A stretch of DNA of 36,792 nucleotides from Thermovirgaceae bacterium (GTDB lineage Bacteria; Synergistota; Synergistia; Synergistales; Thermovirgaceae), in the NCBI GenBank assembly GCA_030656095.1, contig JAUSOU010000001.1:1-36792 (forward strand), given 5' to 3'. The position numbers were made by a program, and so were the translations under genes. Shown one piece after another: positions 9,044 to 17,609 of this stretch; positions within the stretch are counted from its first letter, which is position 1; each line of letters starts with the position of its first letter. The notes beneath the pieces were generated by a model. The model was not told where the DNA came from, ran no database searches, and saw only the letters and a list, made by a program, of their open reading frames with translations.

Positions 9044-9880
9044 TCAGGAACTTTCACATTTGGCGAAATGGAACCAGTGCGCCCTATTTACCAGGTCTAC
9101 AATATACGCTTCGTCTACGGGAAGGGGAAGAGAGGCCCTGTTTTTTTTGATAAAGAAGAGAAATTCCATGTTTCCACGGGGTCCCAGAATGGGCGAAAAA
9201 TCGGCCCCAATGAGTGACATGCCGCTTTCGGAATTGATATGTTCATTCAGGGAGAGCAGGACGGAAAGATGAGTCTTTTTGTCCCTGACCACTCCATTCT
9301 TTCCGACAGCGCCCTTTCCCGCCTCAAACTGAGGTTTCACAAGACAGATGCACTCACCGTCCGGGGCAAGGATTCTTTCGACCGCGGGAAGTATTTTCTT
9401 AAGGGAAATGAACGAAACATCAACGACGGATAATTCCGGTACAGCTTCAAAATCCCTTGCTTCCAGGTTTCGCGCATTTGTGCGTTCCATGACCTTTACC
9501 CTTTGATCGTTGCGAAGCCGCCATGCAAGCTGACCGTAACCGACATCGACGGCAAAGACTCTTTTCGCCCCCATTGAAAGGAGCACGTCCGTAAAACCGC
9601 CCGAAGAGGCTCCTATGTCCACGCAGATCTTATCCAGCGGCCTGGCAGAGAAAACTTCAATGGCCTTGAGGAGTTTCAATGCTCCCCTGCTTGCCCAGAC
9701 AGGACCAGGATTTACAACTATTTCAGCGTCCTTGGAAACTCTGACGCCAGCTTTCGTAACTTTCTCTCCGTCAACCCTGACTTCTCCCGCGAGTATAAGG
9801 GATTGTGCCCTGGTGCGGCTTTCCGCCAGTCCCCGGCAGACAATTTCCTGATCCAGGCGTTCTTTTTCCCGGCAAGGCAT
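9044..9880 (-). CDS. tlyA: TlyA family rRNA (cytidine-2'-O)-methyltransferase / putative hemolysin
   Basis: N-terminal S4 domain (ERLDQEIVCRGLAESRTRAQSLILAGEVRV), FtsJ-like CVDIGASSGGFTDVLL, CLVKPQFEAGK; GGAGGTGA upstream of ATG 9880. Confidence 0.94.
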   Translation of the reverse strand: MPCREKERLDQEIVCRGLAESRTRAQSLILAGEVRVDGEKVTKAGVRVSKDAEIVVNPGPVWASRGALKLLKAIEVFSARPLDKICVDIGASSGGFTDVLLSMGAKRVFAVDVGYGQLAWRLRNDQRVKVMERTNARNLEARDFEAVPELSVVDVSFISLKKILPAVERILAPDGECICLVKPQFEAGKGAVGKNGVVRDKKTHLSVLLSLNEHINSESGMSLIGADFSPILGPRGNMEFLFFIKKNRASLPLPVDEAYIVDLVNRAHWFHFAKCESS

Positions 9881-11744
9881 GGTAGAGATTCATCACCTCC
9901 CCGGAAACAAGTCCGCAGTACTCCCACTGTTCCTTTACGCTGCCATGAGGGATGAATTCATCGGGAACCCCGCAGGAATGCACCCTGCATGAAAAACCCT
10001 TACTATTGGCAAGGGCTGAAATCTTCTCTCCAATTCCACCTTCGGTATGGACATCTTCAATAACAACGATCAATTCATTGGAAGCAAGGGCTTCCATAAT
10101 GGTCTTTTCGTCCAGGGGCTTCAGGAACCGGAGGTCATAGACCGAAGGGGGCTCAGCCCCTTGAGACCATGCGTCATTGAATGTCTGGACTGCTAGAGGG
10201 ACAGTAGATCCATAAGCGAAAACAGCCCATTTTGTCCCCTCCAGAATTCTTTCGGACGATCTCCAGCCAGCCGGAAGAGTTCCGGGGTTTCTGGAGATGG
10301 ATTCAGGCGCAGTCCCTCTCGGTAGACGTATGGCGCAGGGTGTCCCTGCATGAAGTGCGTCGTTGAACATCGAACGCAGATCGACTATGTCCCTTGGCGC
10401 CATCAAGGTCAGATTTGGAACTGGCCTGCACCATGGGATATCCAGTATCCCATGGTGCGTCTCTCCGTCCTCGCCCACAAGTCCTGAGCGGTCTATGGCG
10501 AGAATAACGGGAAGATTCTGCATGCAGATGTCATGTACCAGCTGGTCCATTGCCCTCTGCAGAAAGGTCGAGTAAATGGAAACAACCGGGATCAATCCGG
10601 CGCAAGCCATACCTGCCGCGAATGTCAGCAGATGTCCTTCCGCTATCCCTACATCGAAAAACCGGTCCGGGTAGATCTCGGCAAAACGGTTGAGCTTGCT
10701 GCCTTCCTTCATTGCAGCGGTCATGCATACTACCCGCGAATCCTTGCGGGCCAGCTCCTCGATGCAGGATGCAGAGGCAAGGCTCCAGCAGGGATTGGAC
10801 AAAGAGGGCGACTGCGGAGCTTTCTTCCTTGGCGGGACGCCGTGGAAACGTACAGGGGATTCCTCTGCCGGCTTGAATCCCCGCCCCTTTTGAGTCAGAA
10901 GATGTATCAGAAGAGGAAACTCGTAATACCTGGCCAAACTGAAAATCCGCTCCATTTCACGGATATTGTGACCGTCGAAAGGTCCCCAATAACTGATGCC
11001 TATTTCCTCGAACATGTTTGCAGGAAGCAGGAATCCCTTGATCTTCTGTTTTGTCTTTTCGAGAAATGATTCGATCCTGTTCCCGCTTGGGATCTTTCTG
11101 CAAAAATATTTCACAAGGTTCTTGAATTTCTTATAGGCAGGGCTGACGCTTAAAGCGGCAAGGTGATTGGCCATTCCTCCAACCCGACGGTTGATGGACA
11201 TCTGGTTGTCGTTCAGTACAAAGATGACGGGGGAGTCGACCTCATGGGCATTGTTGAGGGCCTCAAGGGCAAGGCCGTTCATTAGTGAACCATCGCCTAT
11301 GACCGCCACGACGCTGTGTTTTTGGTTCAGGATGTCTCGCGCCTTGGCAAAACCCAGGGCCGCCGAGAGTGATTTGCTGCTGTGTCCGCCGTTGAAATGA
11401 TCGAAAGAGCTCTCTTTTGGGTCGGGAAAACCGGAGATCCCCCCCCACCTTCGGAGGGTGTCGAACCGATTCTTCCGGCCAGTGAGGATCTTGTATGCGT
11501 ATGCCTGATGCCCTACATCGAATATGATCTTGTCCCGCGATGGGTCAAATACTCTTAGCAGTGCTACGATCATCTCTACGGCGCCAAGCGAAGAGGCCAT
11601 GTGGCCGCCGTTTTCGGAGACGACATTCAATATCGTATCCCTGAGTTCTGTGGATATCTGTTTGAGTTCCCTGTAATCCAAGGAACTCAGGTCCCGGTAA
11701 TCGCCGGTTTTTTCAAGAATACCGCTCATATACTTTTCTCCCAT
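9771..11744 (-). CDS. dxs: 1-deoxy-D-xylulose-5-phosphate synthase
   Basis: SSLGAVEMIVALLRVFD, DVGHQAYAYKILTGR, GDGSLMNGLALEALNNA, FDVGIAEGHLLTFAAGMA, THHGILDIPW; the C-terminus overlaps tlyA by 110 nt. Confidence 0.94.
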   Translation of the reverse strand: MGEKYMSGILEKTGDYRDLSSLDYRELKQISTELRDTILNVVSENGGHMASSLGAVEMIVALLRVFDPSRDKIIFDVGHQAYAYKILTGRKNRFDTLRRWGGISGFPDPKESSFDHFNGGHSSKSLSAALGFAKARDILNQKHSVVAVIGDGSLMNGLALEALNNAHEVDSPVIFVLNDNQMSINRRVGGMANHLAALSVSPAYKKFKNLVKYFCRKIPSGNRIESFLEKTKQKIKGFLLPANMFEEIGISYWGPFDGHNIREMERIFSLARYYEFPLLIHLLTQKGRGFKPAEESPVRFHGVPPRKKAPQSPSLSNPCWSLASASCIEELARKDSRVVCMTAAMKEGSKLNRFAEIYPDRFFDVGIAEGHLLTFAAGMACAGLIPVVSIYSTFLQRAMDQLVHDICMQNLPVILAIDRSGLVGEDGETHHGILDIPWCRPVPNLTLMAPRDIVDLRSMFNDALHAGTPCAIRLPRGTAPESISRNPGTLPAGWRSSERILEGTKWAVFAYGSTVPLAVQTFNDAWSQGAEPPSVYDLRFLKPLDEKTIMEALASNELIVVIEDVHTEGGIGEKISALANSKGFSCRVHSCGVPDEFIPHGSVKEQWEYCGLVSGEVMNLYHALPGKRTPGSGNCLPGTGGKPHQGTIPYTRGRSQG

Positions 11745-11762
11745 CCTCCACCGTATAAATAT

Positions 11763-12668
11763 CTAGCAGCTTCTTTCCCTGAGGATTTCGGGAAAAAGCT
11801 TCAATTCCGAAGTGTCTCCGTCTATTCGCGCAAGTGCCTCTAACGCTCTTTCGGTTTCAATTGCTGCCAGTTGTTTTGCTTTTTCGATACCGAACACAGC
11901 GACGAAGGTCATTTTACCCTGGTTTGAATCCTTTCCCGGGGTTTTCCCGATCCTTGATTCATCCCCCGTCACGTCGATTATGTCATCCACGATCTGAAAT
12001 GCCGTTCCGAGATGGTATCCAAAATCGAAAAAAGCAGATCTCTTTCTGCCAGAAGCTCCCCCAAGGATCGCGCCGGACACTACAGAGGATCTTATCAGGA
12101 CAGCGGTTTTGGCGCGTGCGACGTTCCATGGGTGATCGTCAGTTGGTGAAAAACTCTGAGGGTCCGAGTCGAGTACCTGCCCTCCGCAGATACCAAAAGG
12201 GCCCGATGCTTCGAGCAGTTCACCTACCGCATCCAGGATAGACTGTGGGGAAAAGACTCCTCTTTCTTCCAGCCCCCTCCTTGCGAAGTCGAAAGCCCAG
12301 AGGAAGAGGGCATCTCCCGCAAGAAGCGCGAGAGGTTCCCCGAAAACGACATGATTGGTCGGTTTGCCGCGTCGCAGGTTGTCATTATCCATAGAAGGCA
12401 GGTCGTCATGTATCAGCGAGGCAGTATGGACCATCTCACATGCAACCGCCATGGGGATAATATCAGGAAGGAAAGCGCCACAGGCTTTCCCTGCCAACAG
12501 ACATAAAACAGGCCGGACACGCTTTCCTCCAGCCAGCAGCGAATAGGTCATGGCATCCCAAAGACGCTGAGGGATCCGCCCAGGGCGTCTGCCGGAGAGT
12601 TCTGCAAGGGCGGACTCGACCATATCCCTGAATTCGGAGAGTTGTTTCAAGGGCTGACCCAGTTTCAT
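11763..12668 (-). CDS. ispA: polyprenyl (farnesyl/geranylgeranyl) diphosphate synthase
   Basis: Two Asp-rich motifs: LIHDDLPSMDND and IVDDIIDVTGD; GGKRVRPVLCL; adjacent to dxs and xseB. Confidence 0.94.
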   Translation of the reverse strand: MKLGQPLKQLSEFRDMVESALAELSGRRPGRIPQRLWDAMTYSLLAGGKRVRPVLCLLAGKACGAFLPDIIPMAVACEMVHTASLIHDDLPSMDNDNLRRGKPTNHVVFGEPLALLAGDALFLWAFDFARRGLEERGVFSPQSILDAVGELLEASGPFGICGGQVLDSDPQSFSPTDDHPWNVARAKTAVLIRSSVVSGAILGGASGRKRSAFFDFGYHLGTAFQIVDDIIDVTGDESRIGKTPGKDSNQGKMTFVAVFGIEKAKQLAAIETERALEALARIDGDTSELKLFPEILRERSC

Positions 12669-12670
12669 AT

Positions 12671-12928
12671 TCAGCTCCTCTCCCCTTTCTTTTCAGTGTT
12701 CTCTCGGAGGGGATCCCATGGCTTTCCTTCGGTGTCGTTTGCGTCCATGGAGATAAGGGAAACCTTTTGCTGGGCCTTCTCCAGAAATTTCCGGCATGAA
12801 TTCACAAGAGAGATTCCTTTTTCGAAAAGTGCCAGTGATTCCTCGAGCGACATCTCGCCCGAATCAAGCCGGTTCACGATATCCTGAAGTTTGGTCATGT
12901 CATCGGAATAAGACATTGAAAACATCAC
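12671..12928 (-). CDS. xseB: exodeoxyribonuclease VII small subunit
   Basis: KLQDIVNRLDSGEMSLEESLALFEKGISLVNSCRKFLEKAQQKV; a start at the internal MSYSDD or MTKLQD is possible. Confidence 0.9.
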   Translation of the reverse strand: MMFSMSYSDDMTKLQDIVNRLDSGEMSLEESLALFEKGISLVNSCRKFLEKAQQKVSLISMDANDTEGKPWDPLRENTEKKGERS

Positions 12929-12985
12929 CTCTGAATGTCTGGTTTGCGTTTAAGGACGGGCCAATGATACATCGAAAACCGCTTC

Positions 12986-13015
12986 TTGCGCCTTATGAAT
13001 CAACCGTGATACAAT
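12986..13015 (+). promoter_or_regulatory. candidate sigma70-type promoter for rpmB
   Basis: TTGCGC - 18 bp - TACAAT, about 43 bp upstream of the rpmB ATG. Confidence 0.55.
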
Positions 13016-13057
13016 TCTTCGCGTTTGCTGGACACTAATAAGCAAGGAGGGATACAA

Positions 13058-13252
13058 ATGGCGAACGTTTGCGACTGTTGCGGGAGAGGCCGGGTGACCG
13101 GAAACAGCGTCAGCCACTCGAACCGACATACCAGGAGGACCTGGTGCATAAATCTTCAGTCCGTAAAGGTCGATCTTGGCTGCAATGAATCCAGGAGAAT
13201 GAAGATCTGCACACGTTGTCTCCGTTCCGGAAAGGTGAAAAGGGCTGTCTAG
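13058..13252 (+). CDS. rpmB: 50S ribosomal protein L28, zinc-binding (four-Cys) form
   Basis: MANVCDCCGRGRVTGNSVSHSNRHTRRTW...VKVDLGCNESRRMKICTRCLRSGKVKRAV; AAGGAGGG 7 nt before ATG. Confidence 0.95.
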   Translation: MANVCDCCGRGRVTGNSVSHSNRHTRRTWCINLQSVKVDLGCNESRRMKICTRCLRSGKVKRAV

Positions 13253-13268
13253 ATCCAGCCCTTTTCTT
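13237..13268. terminator. bidirectional intrinsic terminator-like hairpin inside the overlapping 3' ends of rpmB and thiN
   Basis: Perfect 10-bp stem GAAAAGGGCT (13237-13246) / AGCCCTTTTC (13257-13266), 10-nt loop GTCTAGATCC holding both stop codons; U-rich 3' arm in either direction. Confidence 0.75.
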
Positions 13269-14016
13269 CTGCCCCGGATCCCGCAATATATACGCCAAGC
13301 CATCCGGTACTGATCTCCACCCCGAACGAGATTTCTCCGTCTTCAATGGAAAGGCCGGGATTTGCTCCAGTGACCATGTTGCTGACCGCGAAGGGCCGTC
13401 TTGCGTAAAGGGTTCCCTTCCCGATAGGCCACTTGGCTCCCCATAAGTTTACACCCGTGCATTTTTCGGATAGAGACAGGGTGGATATCAGTGTGCCGGC
13501 AGGTATGCCCGAAAATGATGCCGACTCCCTGTCTCTTAAAAGAAAAAAGGATTCCCTTTCGTCAGCGGCACACCTGATTTGTACCCCCCATTCATCCTCT
13601 GCCCATATCATAGAGAAGAGATTAGCGATGGAATGATCGTAGCGCCCGCCAAAAGCGCCTGTCAAAATGGCAGCCGTGCCGGTGGTTAAATCAGTCATCG
13701 ACCTCAGGGCAAGCTGAAGATCCGTCAGGTCCTTTTCGGGAGGGAAAACAAGCGAAGGCACTTCCTTGTTCCTGGCCCAATTAATTCCATTTATCGAAGC
13801 GCTATCTCTGTCCCCGATGAAAAGGGACGGCACCACTCCAGCGTTCCGGCAGGCGTCAATTCCACTATCGATAGCCCAGGCAGTTCTCCCTTCACAGAGC
13901 CCGGCGAGCCAGTTCGGATCAGGAACTCTTCCCCCAGCCACAAGAACCAGGGAAGGAGAACCTGATCCCGGGGATATTCTGGCCGTCAGCTGGGGAAGTT
14001 CGATAATGCGGCTCAC
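13249..14016 (-). CDS. thiN: thiamine pyrophosphokinase
   Basis: AIDSGIDACRNAGVVPSLFIGDRDSAS, FPPEKDLTDLQLALR, GAFGGRYDHSIANL. Confidence 0.9.
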   Translation of the reverse strand: MSRIIELPQLTARISPGSGSPSLVLVAGGRVPDPNWLAGLCEGRTAWAIDSGIDACRNAGVVPSLFIGDRDSASINGINWARNKEVPSLVFPPEKDLTDLQLALRSMTDLTTGTAAILTGAFGGRYDHSIANLFSMIWAEDEWGVQIRCAADERESFFLLRDRESASFSGIPAGTLISTLSLSEKCTGVNLWGAKWPIGKGTLYARRPFAVSNMVTGANPGLSIEDGEISFGVEISTGWLGVYIAGSGAEEKGWI

Positions 14017-14030
14017 AATGCCGTGCCTCT

Positions 14031-16205
14031 TCAGTTGCCGTTAAGACTTTCGCCCAGAATATGCCTGGCATCGTCTTCGTCGACGAGAATATCCCGCGGT
14101 TTTGATCCCTCCTGGGGTCCGACGATCCCTATCTGTTCCAGCGTGTCTATCAATCTGGCTGCCCGGGTAAAGCCTATTCTGAGCTGTCTCTGAAGCCTGC
14201 TTGCGGAGGCTATTCCGCTATGCAGTATCATGTTCATCGCTTCCTCCAAAAGAGAATCATCCAGATGAACGCGGCCGTTCTCTTTGACCTCTTCACCATG
14301 CATGTCGATATCAAAAAACACCGGATCTCCGAAAAGCGACGAGAGATAGTCCATTAAACGCTGGATCACGATCTCTTCGATCCAGGGAGACTGTATCCGC
14401 AGAGGTTTGGGCAATCTTGGAGTCAAAAACAGCATATCTCCGCTTCCTAGAAGCCGTTCCGCGCCCGCGATGTCGATTATGGTCCTGGAGTCAGTCTGGG
14501 AGGGAAGTTCAAACGCTACCCGGGCTGGGATATTGGCCTTGATAAGGCCTGTGACAACGTTCACGGAAGGCCTCTGTGTGGCTATGATAAGGTGAATGCC
14601 GGTAGCGCGGGCCATCTGCGCAAGCCTGCAGATAAAATCCTCAACCTCTCTCGGTGACGTAAACATAAGATCGGCTAGTTCATCTATGACAATGACGATG
14701 TAAGGAAGACGGTTAAGTGGAAGCGCCCTTGCGTTGAATGTCTTGAGGTTCCTGACCCTTGCCTGCGCGAACATTTCGTATCTTCGCTCCATCTCCCTGA
14801 CAGCCCAGCCCAGGGCATGAACCGCCTGCCGCGATTCAACAACCGGAGGAACAATATTGTGCGGAAGACGTTCGAACATTTTCATTTCAACCCTTTTTGG
14901 ATCGATGAGAAGAAGCCTGAGATCTTCCGGCCTGTTCTGGCTGCAGAGGGCCGCAATGCAGCACGAAACGAAAACGCTCTTGCCCGAACCTGTGGTTCCC
15001 GCCACAAGAAGGTGAGGCATTTTTTCAAGGCCGATAGTAAGATGGCGTCCGTCAACGCCCACACCGACAGGAATGGACAGGTCGTTGTCGGATTCCTGGA
15101 ACGAAGGGTGTTCAAGGACGGTTCGGAGGTTGACCGGTTTCCGCTCCGGGTTGGGTATTTCTATACCGATATAGGTCTTTCCAGGGATCGGAGCCTCTAC
15201 GCGGAGACTGGGAACTCCAAGTGAAACAGCCAGGTCGTTGGCAAGACCGGATACCCTGCTTACCTTTATTCCGGGGGCGAGTTGGATGCGGTACTGTATA
15301 ACGGTGGGGCCAATGACGGTTTCCGCAAGTTCGGCGCTGATCCCGAACTCGTCCAGTGTGGAAATGATGCTCTCTCCCTGCCTGGCGAGCAGGTTTTTGT
15401 CCAGGTTGAACGAATAATCATCGGGTTCGCCAAATACCTCGAGAGGGACAGGGAAATGTAGTTCAGGGTCAATGGAATTCGAGCGCTTGAATTCCATTGG
15501 AGTATTTTGATCTTCGATAATTGCTTCTGGGATAAGAATTTTGCCGGAGGAAACGGCTTTTCTGTTAAGATCTGTTTCCGCATTTTCCCGGGTTGTCTGA
15601 ACATGATCCGGCTCGGCCGCAGTTTTAGGGTGCAGATCAGCCGAAACCGGTTTTTTAAACCGGCAGAACAAAGAGCCGAAAAACTGAACGGTTTTTCTGG
15701 AAAGAACCCCGTAAAGCCCCATGGCAATGCATATTCCTGCAAAACCCGCAAAAACTGCCCCCAGGGGACCAATGTTCCTGTAAAGTGACTCGGCCAGAAA
15801 AAGGCCAAAACTTCCTGGTTGGAGCAGATCTGCTGCGGAAACCATACCGCTCAGACGATACAACCCCAAAAACAGCGCACAGCACAAAAAAAGCACTGCA
15901 GTCCCAAAACTCTGCCTCCATGCCCCGGGAACAGTGAGACCGAAAAGCCACGCAAGCGATATATAGGTCCCGAAAAAGAGAAGGACGATCACGCTTCCTC
16001 CCAGGGTCCCGAGAGTCCATGAATGAACAACATTTCCTGCTGTTCCTGTCCTGAAAAGGAAAATTGTGGCAAGGACATATAGACACAGGAGAAAAAGGGC
16101 GAAAACAGCGGATATCATAAATGGCGACCGCGGTTTGGCGTTCGTCCTGCCGTTCAGGTCTTTCTTTCCGGGGCTGGATTTCACCTTTCTCCTAATAATT
16201 TTCAT
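14031..16205 (-). CDS. ftsK: DNA translocase FtsK/SpoIIIE
   Basis: Multi-TM N-terminus; Walker A VAGTTGSGKSVFV; IVIVIDELADLMF; IATQRPSVNVVTGLIKANIPARVAF; C-terminal gamma-type winged helix. Confidence 0.96.
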   Translation of the reverse strand: MKIIRRKVKSSPGKKDLNGRTNAKPRSPFMISAVFALFLLCLYVLATIFLFRTGTAGNVVHSWTLGTLGGSVIVLLFFGTYISLAWLFGLTVPGAWRQSFGTAVLFLCCALFLGLYRLSGMVSAADLLQPGSFGLFLAESLYRNIGPLGAVFAGFAGICIAMGLYGVLSRKTVQFFGSLFCRFKKPVSADLHPKTAAEPDHVQTTRENAETDLNRKAVSSGKILIPEAIIEDQNTPMEFKRSNSIDPELHFPVPLEVFGEPDDYSFNLDKNLLARQGESIISTLDEFGISAELAETVIGPTVIQYRIQLAPGIKVSRVSGLANDLAVSLGVPSLRVEAPIPGKTYIGIEIPNPERKPVNLRTVLEHPSFQESDNDLSIPVGVGVDGRHLTIGLEKMPHLLVAGTTGSGKSVFVSCCIAALCSQNRPEDLRLLLIDPKRVEMKMFERLPHNIVPPVVESRQAVHALGWAVREMERRYEMFAQARVRNLKTFNARALPLNRLPYIVIVIDELADLMFTSPREVEDFICRLAQMARATGIHLIIATQRPSVNVVTGLIKANIPARVAFELPSQTDSRTIIDIAGAERLLGSGDMLFLTPRLPKPLRIQSPWIEEIVIQRLMDYLSSLFGDPVFFDIDMHGEEVKENGRVHLDDSLLEEAMNMILHSGIASASRLQRQLRIGFTRAARLIDTLEQIGIVGPQEGSKPRDILVDEDDARHILGESLNGN

Positions 16206-17562
16206 GACCAGTATCGCTTCCCCCCACTATTATTTCCCTTATCAGAAGCGTAGGTTGTCCGTCTGTAACCGGAATATCCTGTCCCGATTTGCCGCACATT
16301 CCGGCCTCAAAGTGGATGTCGTTCCCGACAGCCTCAATATCCATAAGAACCTGCGGGCCGTTTCCGGTGAGGATGGCGTTCTTGACAGGCCAGGAAATTT
16401 TCCCGTTTTTAATAAGGTACCCCTCGGTGACATGAAATACAAAATCCCCTGAGGTCGGGTTAACCTCCCCGCCGCCCATTTTTTTAACAAGCAGTCCTTC
16501 CCTAACTCCGGAAACGATTGAACCGGGATCCACCTCACCCTTCATTATAAATGTATTCGACATTCTGGGCATTGGAGGAACCCTGTAGGACGATCTTCTG
16601 CCGTTGCCGGTGCGGAGGAATCCGCCCTGGATCGATGATTGAATGTCGGTTAGAAAAGATTGAAGCACACCGTCTTTTATCAAAAGAGTTCCGCGAGAAA
16701 CTGTTCCCTCTCCGTCAAAGGCGTAACTGCCGAAAAGGCCAGGAATTGTAGGGTCATCCATCAGCGATACGATAGGAGATGCAACCAGCTTGCCCATGGA
16801 ATTTCTGAAAGTCGAGTAGTCCTTCATAATAATGTCCGCTTCCAGGCTGTGGCCGCAGGCCTCATGGATCATTGTTCCCCCGGCCTCCCCTGCCAGCACG
16901 ACGGGCATTATGCCCGCCGGACAAGGTTTTGCTTCGACCATGACAAGCGCCCGTCTCAAGGCCTCAAATGCGACATCCCCTATATCCGTAATACCCAGGA
17001 AAGATTCGGGTGGCAGCCTGAAAGCGCTGACCTCGCGGCCTGAAAAAAGTGAGCCATCCTTCTCAATAACGACACTGGCCGAAAAACGGGTAGAAAAACT
17101 GGAGGCCCTGCATACCGGGCTTTCCGTGCCAAGGACGGCGATCTCGGCTGCGCCGCTGCTCCATCCGAAAGAAACCTGTTTGACCATGGATGACTCCTTT
17201 CGGATATCTGCGCCCAGCTCGCGGATACGGGCAAAGGGAGCATCAATGGATACCTCCGGAAGGGGGACCAGAGGCGGACCTTTGCGGAGTGGCTTGAAGT
17301 TTGTAGATATGCCTGCTCTCCTGATCCCTTCGGAAATGCACAACCCGGCCTCAAGGGAAGTTGCCCCGGTTGAGTGGGTAAAATAGGTCCGGTCTCCAAC
17401 CACAATCCGGACTCCCACCCCCTCGGTCTGGGTGGCGGAAACCTCTTCAAACTTTCCGTTATCGAAAATGGCGTGGCGGCTGCCGCTCCTCTGTATGAAA
17501 GCGTCGGAAAAAGAGATGCCGGGTAAATCCAGTATATTTTTGAGCTCAAAGAGCCTGTCCAT
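16192..17562 (-). CDS. tldD: TldD/PmbA family metalloprotease, TldD type
   Basis: GTMIHEACGHSLEADIIMKD zinc motif; GLFGSYAFDGEGTVSRGTLLIKDGVLQSFL; MSNTFIMKGE. Confidence 0.93.
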   Translation of the reverse strand: MDRLFELKNILDLPGISFSDAFIQRSGSRHAIFDNGKFEEVSATQTEGVGVRIVVGDRTYFTHSTGATSLEAGLCISEGIRRAGISTNFKPLRKGPPLVPLPEVSIDAPFARIRELGADIRKESSMVKQVSFGWSSGAAEIAVLGTESPVCRASSFSTRFSASVVIEKDGSLFSGREVSAFRLPPESFLGITDIGDVAFEALRRALVMVEAKPCPAGIMPVVLAGEAGGTMIHEACGHSLEADIIMKDYSTFRNSMGKLVASPIVSLMDDPTIPGLFGSYAFDGEGTVSRGTLLIKDGVLQSFLTDIQSSIQGGFLRTGNGRRSSYRVPPMPRMSNTFIMKGEVDPGSIVSGVREGLLVKKMGGGEVNPTSGDFVFHVTEGYLIKNGKISWPVKNAILTGNGPQVLMDIEAVGNDIHFEAGMCGKSGQDIPVTDGQPTLLIREIIVGGSDTGHENY

Positions 17563-17609
17563 CTCGTCCAGGGCCCCCTTTCGGCGGGCAGCATGTATTT
17601 GGAAAGTTT

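Noticed and set aside
10533-11069. 178-aa plus ORF antisense to dxs
   Set aside because: Fully antisense to a conserved gene, no motifs
12950-13303. 117-aa minus ORF over rpmB
   Set aside because: Antisense to L28, which has clear homology and a good SD
15266-15808. 180-aa minus ORF overlapping ftsK in another frame
   Set aside because: Contained within ftsK; no independent coding signal seen
16980-17594. 204-aa minus ORF inside tldD, and the 184-aa plus ORF at 16832-17386
   Set aside because: Both lie fully over the well-supported tldD frame, have biased composition and no recognisable motifs; treated as shadow ORFs
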